Assembly (NCBI GenBank): GCA_012513545.1
Contig: JAAZCB010000818.1
Location: 1 to 11,716, forward strand
Direction of reading: 5' to 3'
Source of the DNA: Clostridiaceae bacterium
GTDB taxonomy: Bacteria > Bacillota_A > Clostridia > Acetivibrionales > Acetivibrionaceae
DNA: 11,716 nucleotides
Shown here: positions 9,501-11,716 of the stretch, piece by piece
How positions within the stretch are numbered: position 1 is the first letter of the stretch
How the letters are laid out: the number at the start of each line of letters is the position of its first letter
The notes under the pieces: model-generated
The model's input: the letters and a program-made list of their open reading frames with translations, nothing else
Told to the model about the DNA's origin: nothing
The model's database searches: none
Program-made: the position numbers and the translations under genes

Positions 9501-11716
9501 CGTAGAACCCGATGTAAACAGGACATATGCCAGATTATCAGTATCAACTGTATAATTCAGATTGCTGCTGTCTTCTTCGTTTATCCTGTCAAATACCTGG
9601 TCAAGACAGATTATTTTCCCATCGAACCTGTCTTTCAAGCCCTCTTCTAAAAATCCAGACATGGTAACAACTGTTTTTGTGCCGGAATCCTTCAGTATAC
9701 CAAGTTTTCTCTCCAAAGGATAGGACACATCCATTGGAATGTATGCTCCTCCAAGCTTCCAGATACCTATGATGACCTCGATCATCCCTATGGATCTCTC
9801 AAGCAGAACACATACAAGATCCCCGTTATTGACTCCGTTTTTGTTAAGGTATCTGGCAATGCGGTTTGCTCTTTGATTCAGCTCCTTATAGGTTACCAGA
9901 CTATCCAGATATTTTACCGCTGTTTTATCGGGGTTCTTTTCCGATAATTCCTCATAAATGCTGTGGAGCGGAATATCCAAGTTGTAGGGGATATTCTTTC
10001 CATTGAATTTATACAGGATTTCATCCTTTTCTATTTGTGAGAGCATTTCAATTTCAGAAAGCTTATTTAGCGGATTTTCTGATATTTGTTTCAAAAGCTT
10101 AATAAAATGTGCTCCAAACCTTAACATCGTGTCTTCCTTGAAAAGCTTTGTGCAGTACTCAAGTGTGAAGACAATTTTTCCTCCAGTTTGCTCAGCATCC
10201 AGGGTTATATCAAATATTGATGTTTCGGATTTAAAATCATATAAGCCGATATCAAGGCCTTTAAGCTCTCCATCAGCATTTTCAGTGTTCTGAAGTGTAA
10301 ACATTGTGTCAAACAGCGGATTTCTGCTCATATCCCTCCTCAGGTTCAAATCTTCAACCAGCTGTTCAAACTGGTAATCCTGATTCTGGATTGACCTCAA
10401 TGTGTTATTTTTAACTTCATTCAAAAACTCTATGAAGGTCTTGCTTTTTACAGGATGGTTGCGAAGCGGAAGCGTGTTTACAAACATTCCTACTACATCC
10501 TCAATATCCGGGTGGTTCCTTCCTGCCACCGTAGTTCCCACTACTATGTCCTCATGTCCGGTATATTTTGAAAGCAATACATTGTATGCTGCCATCAATA
10601 CCATAAACAGTGTTGCTCCGTTTTTCAAAGCTAATGTGTTTAATCTGTCTGTTACAGCTTCCTCCAGTTCAAAGTTTACAGTGCTTCCTTCAAAGCTCTG
10701 TATCACAGGCCTCGGGAAATCCAAGGGCATTTCAAGCACAGGAATTTCGCCCCTAAAATTGTCAAGCCAGTAATTTTTTTGTTTTTGCATTGCTTCCGAC
10801 GACAGAAGCTCTCTTTGCCAGAGCGCAAAATCCTTGTACTGGATGCGAAGCCTCCCGAGCTCTACGCCTTCATAGGCCGCTGCAATATCTTTTGTCAAAA
10901 TATCCATGGAAACACCATCTGAAATAATATGGTGCATATCAAAAATCAGTATATGCCTTTCAATATCAGTCCTGATCAGCCCCATTCTGATAAGCGGAGC
11001 CTTATCAAGCTCAAAAGGTCTTATAAAGCTCTTGATCCTGTCATCAGCACTTGCCCTGTCCATAAGCTGCAGGTCATAATAATCAAGGTCAGGCTCAATA
11101 TCCTTATTTATAAATTGAAATACCTCTCCATCTACCGACTTAAAGCAAGTCCTAAGAGATTCGTGTTTTTTTACTATTCTTGAGAAGGAATCCTTAAGTC
11201 TTTCAATGTCAAGCCTGCCCTTAATCTCCATTACGCCTGTCATGTTGTAGTTTGTGGAGTCCGGCTCTAACCTGCTCAACACATAAAGTCTCTTCTGTGC
11301 GGATGAAACGGGATAATAGTCCATTTTTGCCGCAGGCTCAATTGACTGATACAAACTTTTTGCCGTATTTTCAATAAGTCCCGCCAGACCTGCTATTGTA
11401 GGGTATACAAATATATCCTTCAAAGGTATCTCGGCATCAAATTCCCTGTAAATGCGCGAAACGAGCAAAGCCGCCTTCAGGGAATGCCCTCCGAGGTCAA
11501 AAAAGTTATCGTATATACCGGGCTTGTTAACCCCAAGCAAAGCTTCCCAAACAGAAGCCAGCTTTATTTCTGTTTCAGTCCGAGGTGCAATATACTCCAT
11601 ACCCGTATAAATGTTTCCATCGGGTTCGGGGAGTTTGGCACGGTCTATTTTACCGTTTGCAGTAAGGGGGATACTGTCTACTTTAATAAAGTATGCCGGA
11701 ATCATGTATTCAGGGA
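1..11716 (-). CDS. Multimodular nonribosomal peptide synthetase, internal fragment (no start or stop in window)
   Basis: This cytosolic megasynthase activates amino acids as adenylates, loads them onto phosphopantetheinyl carrier domains and joins them into a peptide. One minus-strand frame runs the full window, giving 3,904 complete codons with no stop that I found; the gene enters above 11716 and leaves below 1. Fragment domain order is A0(end)-T1-C1-A1-T2-C2-A2-T3-C3-A3-T4-C4-A4(start). Carrier serines fall at fragment residues 78, 1126, 2175 and 3213, so modules are 1048, 1049 and 1038 residues, the normal size for C-A-T. No E, MT, Cy, TE or docking region is present, so loading and release lie elsewhere. 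The predicted incorporated order is aa0-X-X-Lys-aa4. The family call is certain; the product is not recognised. No promoter, ribosome binding site or terminator is visible because all of the DNA is coding. Confidence 0.98.
600..1915 (-). other. C4: condensation domain of module 4 (LCL-like)
   Basis: C4 transfers the chain from T4 to the residue loaded by A4. Motifs are YYEASSAQKRQYIL, RHEALRTSF, catalytic HHIISDG at 1526-1506, YKDFAAWQ, VGTPVAGRNHAELQNVIG followed by MFVNTIALR, and IRDMSRNPLFDTMF. The first motif has Gln where Leu/Met is usual (AQKRQY, near 1880-1892). Otherwise it is a standard elongation condensation domain. Confidence 0.95.
1955..2200 (-). other. T4: peptidyl carrier protein domain (FNLGGHS variant)
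   Basis: The core is DDNFFNLGGHSLKA with the attachment serine TCA at 2078-2076. The residue before LGGHS is Asn, where the other three carriers in this protein have Asp. The serine and flanking glycines are intact, so phosphopantetheinylation should be possible. It holds the predicted lysyl-extended chain for C4. Confidence 0.94.
2205..3700 (-). other. A3: adenylation domain of module 3, predicted lysine (code DAESIGTVCK)
   Basis: A3 loads T4. Motifs are LSYAELN (A1), GILKSDGAYLPIDP (A2), YTSGSTGKPKGVMVE (A3), FCFDAFVEEVYP (A4), NTYGPTE (A5), GELCIAGCGVARGYLG (A6), YKSGDLVKW (A7), GRIDSQVKVRGYRIELGEIE (A8), LPEYMVPAYF (A9) and TSNGKIDAGSLP (A10). Pocket residues between 3092 and 2799 plus the A10 Lys are D,A,E,S,I,G,T,V,C,K. 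From memory, the lysine domain of bacitracin synthetase reads DAESIGSVCK, one conservative change away, so L-lysine is the best prediction and another basic residue the main alternative. A10 ends KIDA instead of the usual KIDR, but the catalytic Lys is kept. This domain belongs to a different A-domain branch from A1 and A2. Confidence 0.94.
3735..5032 (-). other. C3: condensation domain of module 3 (LCL-like, HHIICDG)
   Basis: C3 joins the X-X chain on T3 to the residue loaded by A3. Motifs are YYPVSSAQKRLYVL, RHEALRTSF, HHIICDG at 4640-4620, YKDFAVWQ, VGSPVAGRNHAELQNVLG followed by MFVNTLAIR, and RRDISRNPLFDTMF. The active-site motif has Cys where the other three domains have Ser just before DG. 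That position is variable in HHxxxDG and both catalytic-motif histidines and the Asp-Gly are intact, so the domain is predicted to be active. Confidence 0.94.
5075..5310 (-). other. T3: peptidyl carrier protein domain
   Basis: The core DDNFFDLGGHSLKA begins at 5222; the attachment serine is TCG at 5192-5190. The domain opens with YAAPENETEEILVSIWQ and closes with YPTVRQLSSHI. It receives the second X from A2 and hands the chain to C3 after a short linker. Confidence 0.95.
5320..6879 (-). other. A2: adenylation domain of module 2, substrate X unassigned (code DIWEMTADDK)
   Basis: A2 is a close paralogue of A1. Motifs are ITYKDLN (A1), FTSGSTGKPKGVMIEH (A3), HCFDISVWQ (A4), NAYGPAE (A5), GEICVAGIAVGRGYIN (A6), YMTGDLGRW (A7), GRKDYQVKVRGYRIELGEIE (A8), LPQYMLPAYF (A9) and PSGKIDRKSLP (A10). 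Pocket residues between 6233 and 5916 plus the A10 Lys give D,I,W,E,M,T,A,D,D,K. This differs from A1 only by V to I and L to M, both conservative, so the two modules probably load the same amino acid. The Thr to Ala change in A5 is shared with A1 (GCT at 5933-5931). The substrate is not recognised. Confidence 0.93.
5320..6879 (-). repeat. Paralogous A-domain block, copy 2 (A2), paired with 8460-10039
   Basis: This is the partner of the A1 block. Diagnostic stretches shared with A1 but absent from A3 include FAQNANHCFD, YxNELVLEVGRF, LLEVVPSYL, TGEAARP and YGPAEASDD. It is consistent with an internal module duplication during evolution of the synthetase. Confidence 0.8.
6880..8180 (-). other. 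C2: condensation domain of module 2 (LCL-like)
   Basis: C2 transfers the chain ending in the first X onto the second X on T3. Motifs are SSAQKRLYIL, RHEALRTSF, catalytic HHIISDG at 7787-7767, YKDFAAWQ, VGSPVAGRNHAELQNAVG followed by MFVNTLALR, and RRDMSRNPLFDTMF. All expected catalytic residues are present. It resembles C3 and C4 much more closely than C1. Confidence 0.95.
8220..8455 (-). other. T2: peptidyl carrier protein domain
   Basis: The carrier core DNFFDLGGHSLKA begins at 8366, with the phosphopantetheine serine TCC at 8339-8337. The domain opens with YAAPENDREQRLASIWE and closes with HPTVRELSEYL. It accepts X from A1 and presents the extended chain to C2, which starts about 15 residues later. 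Confidence 0.95.
8460..10039 (-). other. A1: adenylation domain of module 1, substrate X unassigned (code DVWELTADDK)
   Basis: A1 uses ATP to adenylate an amino acid and loads it onto T2. Visible motifs are VTYKELN (A1), IWKLGGAYIPMD (A2), FTSGSTGNPKGVMIEH (A3), HCFDVSVWQ (A4), NAYGPAE (A5), GEICVSGIGVGRGYIN (A6), YRTGDLGRW (A7), GRKDYQVKVRGYRIELGEIE (A8), LPQYMVPAYF (A9) and PSGKIDRKALP (A10, Lys at 8501-8499). Pocket residues read from 9380 to 9063 plus that Lys are D,V,W,E,L,T,A,D,D,K. I cannot match this code to a substrate. It shares six of ten positions with the Ser code DVWHLSLIDK, and Glu278 and Asp331 with the Orn-type code DVGEIGSIDK. The A5 motif has Ala where Thr is usual. The pocket alignment around positions 299/301 was done by hand. 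Confidence 0.93.
8460..10039 (-). repeat. Paralogous A-domain block, copy 1 (A1), paired with 5320-6879
   Basis: This block is similar to the A2 block in both DNA and protein, with an offset near 3,147 bases. A 17-base exact match in the A8 region lies at 8725-8741, 5578-5594 and also 2470-2486 in A3. The A1/A2 similarity extends through the substrate pocket, where A3 diverges. Scattered synonymous changes show that the duplication is not recent. Confidence 0.8.
10040..11325 (-). other. C1: condensation domain of module 1 (LCL-like, the most divergent of the four)
   Basis: C1 joins the aa0-bearing chain on T1 to residue X on T2. Motifs in order: SSAQKRLYVL (C1 motif), KHESLRTCF (C2 motif), the catalytic HHIISDG at 10934-10914 with its second His intact, YKDFALWQ (C4 motif), VGTTVAGRNHPDIEDVVG followed by MFVNTLPLR (C5 motif) and RRDMSRNPLFDTMF (C7 motif). 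These are the signatures of elongation domains using an L-configured donor. It stands apart from C2-C4: the C5 motif reads VGTTVAGRNHPDIED, where the others read VG(S/T)PVAGRNHAELQN, and FTLQNTE replaces FA(L/M)QNT. Since A1 resembles A2, the difference may reflect the upstream donor (aa0) rather than the acceptor; that is inference. Confidence 0.95.
11370..11600 (-). other. T1: peptidyl carrier protein domain
   Basis: This carrier holds the growing chain as a thioester on a 4'-phosphopantetheine arm. The core DNFFDLGGHSLKA starts at 11510, and the attachment serine is the TCC codon at 11483-11481. The domain opens with APRTETE and closes with the usual helix YPTIAGLAGLI. LGGHS rather than LGGDS fits a carrier followed directly by a condensation domain, which is what is seen after a linker of about 15 residues. 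Confidence 0.95.
11601..11716 (-). other. A0: C-terminal end of an adenylation domain
   Basis: Only the A9/A10 end of this domain is in the window. It begins at PEYMIPAYF and includes the A10 motif TANGKIDRAKLP, whose lysine is the conserved catalytic Lys517 of the GrsA-PheA numbering. The substrate-pocket residues lie upstream of 11716, so its amino acid cannot be read. It loads T1 immediately downstream and supplies the residue preceding X-X-Lys. Confidence 0.93.

Noticed and set aside
1955..11600. Epimerization or dual C/E domains
   Set aside because: No E domain follows any carrier, all carriers are LGGHS, and the condensation domains have ordinary SSAQKR(L/Q)Y and HHIIxDG motifs without the extended N-terminal His motif of dual domains.
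1..11716. Possible gene boundary, frameshift or pseudogene within the window
   Set aside because: Four HHxxxDG motifs and four carrier serines along the window are all in the same codon phase, and I saw no stop in that frame.
1..11716. Misassembly or repeat collapse due to tandem modules
   Set aside because: The modules differ by many synonymous and amino-acid changes throughout, so a collapse is not suggested by the sequence; only long reads could fully exclude it.
1..11716. CRISPR arrays, RNA genes, insertion sequences, promoters or terminators
   Set aside because: The whole window is covered by one coding frame and I saw no short regularly spaced repeats, transposase motifs, inverted terminal repeats or tRNA-like structures.

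Overview
The whole window lies inside one very large gene on the minus strand. It encodes the interior of a multimodular nonribosomal peptide synthetase (NRPS). A single reading frame (codon first bases at positions congruent to 2 mod 3, read from 11714 down to 3) appears open through about 3,904 codons. I checked the frame at the four carrier-protein serines and the four condensation-domain HHxxxDG motifs, which are spread over the full length, and all are in phase. Neither the start nor the stop codon is in the window, so the protein is longer than about 3,900 residues. There is no intergenic DNA and no second gene.

In protein order (high to low coordinates) the layout is: end of an adenylation domain (A0), T1; module 1 = C1-A1-T2; module 2 = C2-A2-T3; module 3 = C3-A3-T4; then C4 and the first third of A4, cut off at the window edge. 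Every module is plain C-A-T. The T-to-C linkers are only about 15 residues, so there is no room for epimerization, methylation, cyclization or thioesterase domains. All four carrier sites read LGGHS, the usual form when the next domain is a condensation rather than an epimerization domain. The segment is therefore predicted to elongate a peptide by L-residues in the order aa0 - X - X - (probably Lys) - aa4.

Read by alignment to GrsA-PheA, the pockets are DVWELTADDK (A1), DIWEMTADDK (A2) and DAESIGTVCK (A3). A3 differs at one position from the lysine code I remember for bacitracin synthetase. A1 and A2 look like duplicates of each other, have an acid-rich pocket I cannot assign, and carry Ala in place of Thr in the core A5 motif (NAYGPAE). 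The identity of X is the main open question.

The organism is probably a Firmicute, most likely a clostridium or a Bacillus/Paenibacillus relative. The base composition is moderately AT-rich (roughly 40% GC by eye), and the C domains carry the SSAQKRLYxL / HHIISDG signatures of Firmicute lipopeptide-type synthetases. This is inference; no taxonomic marker is present.
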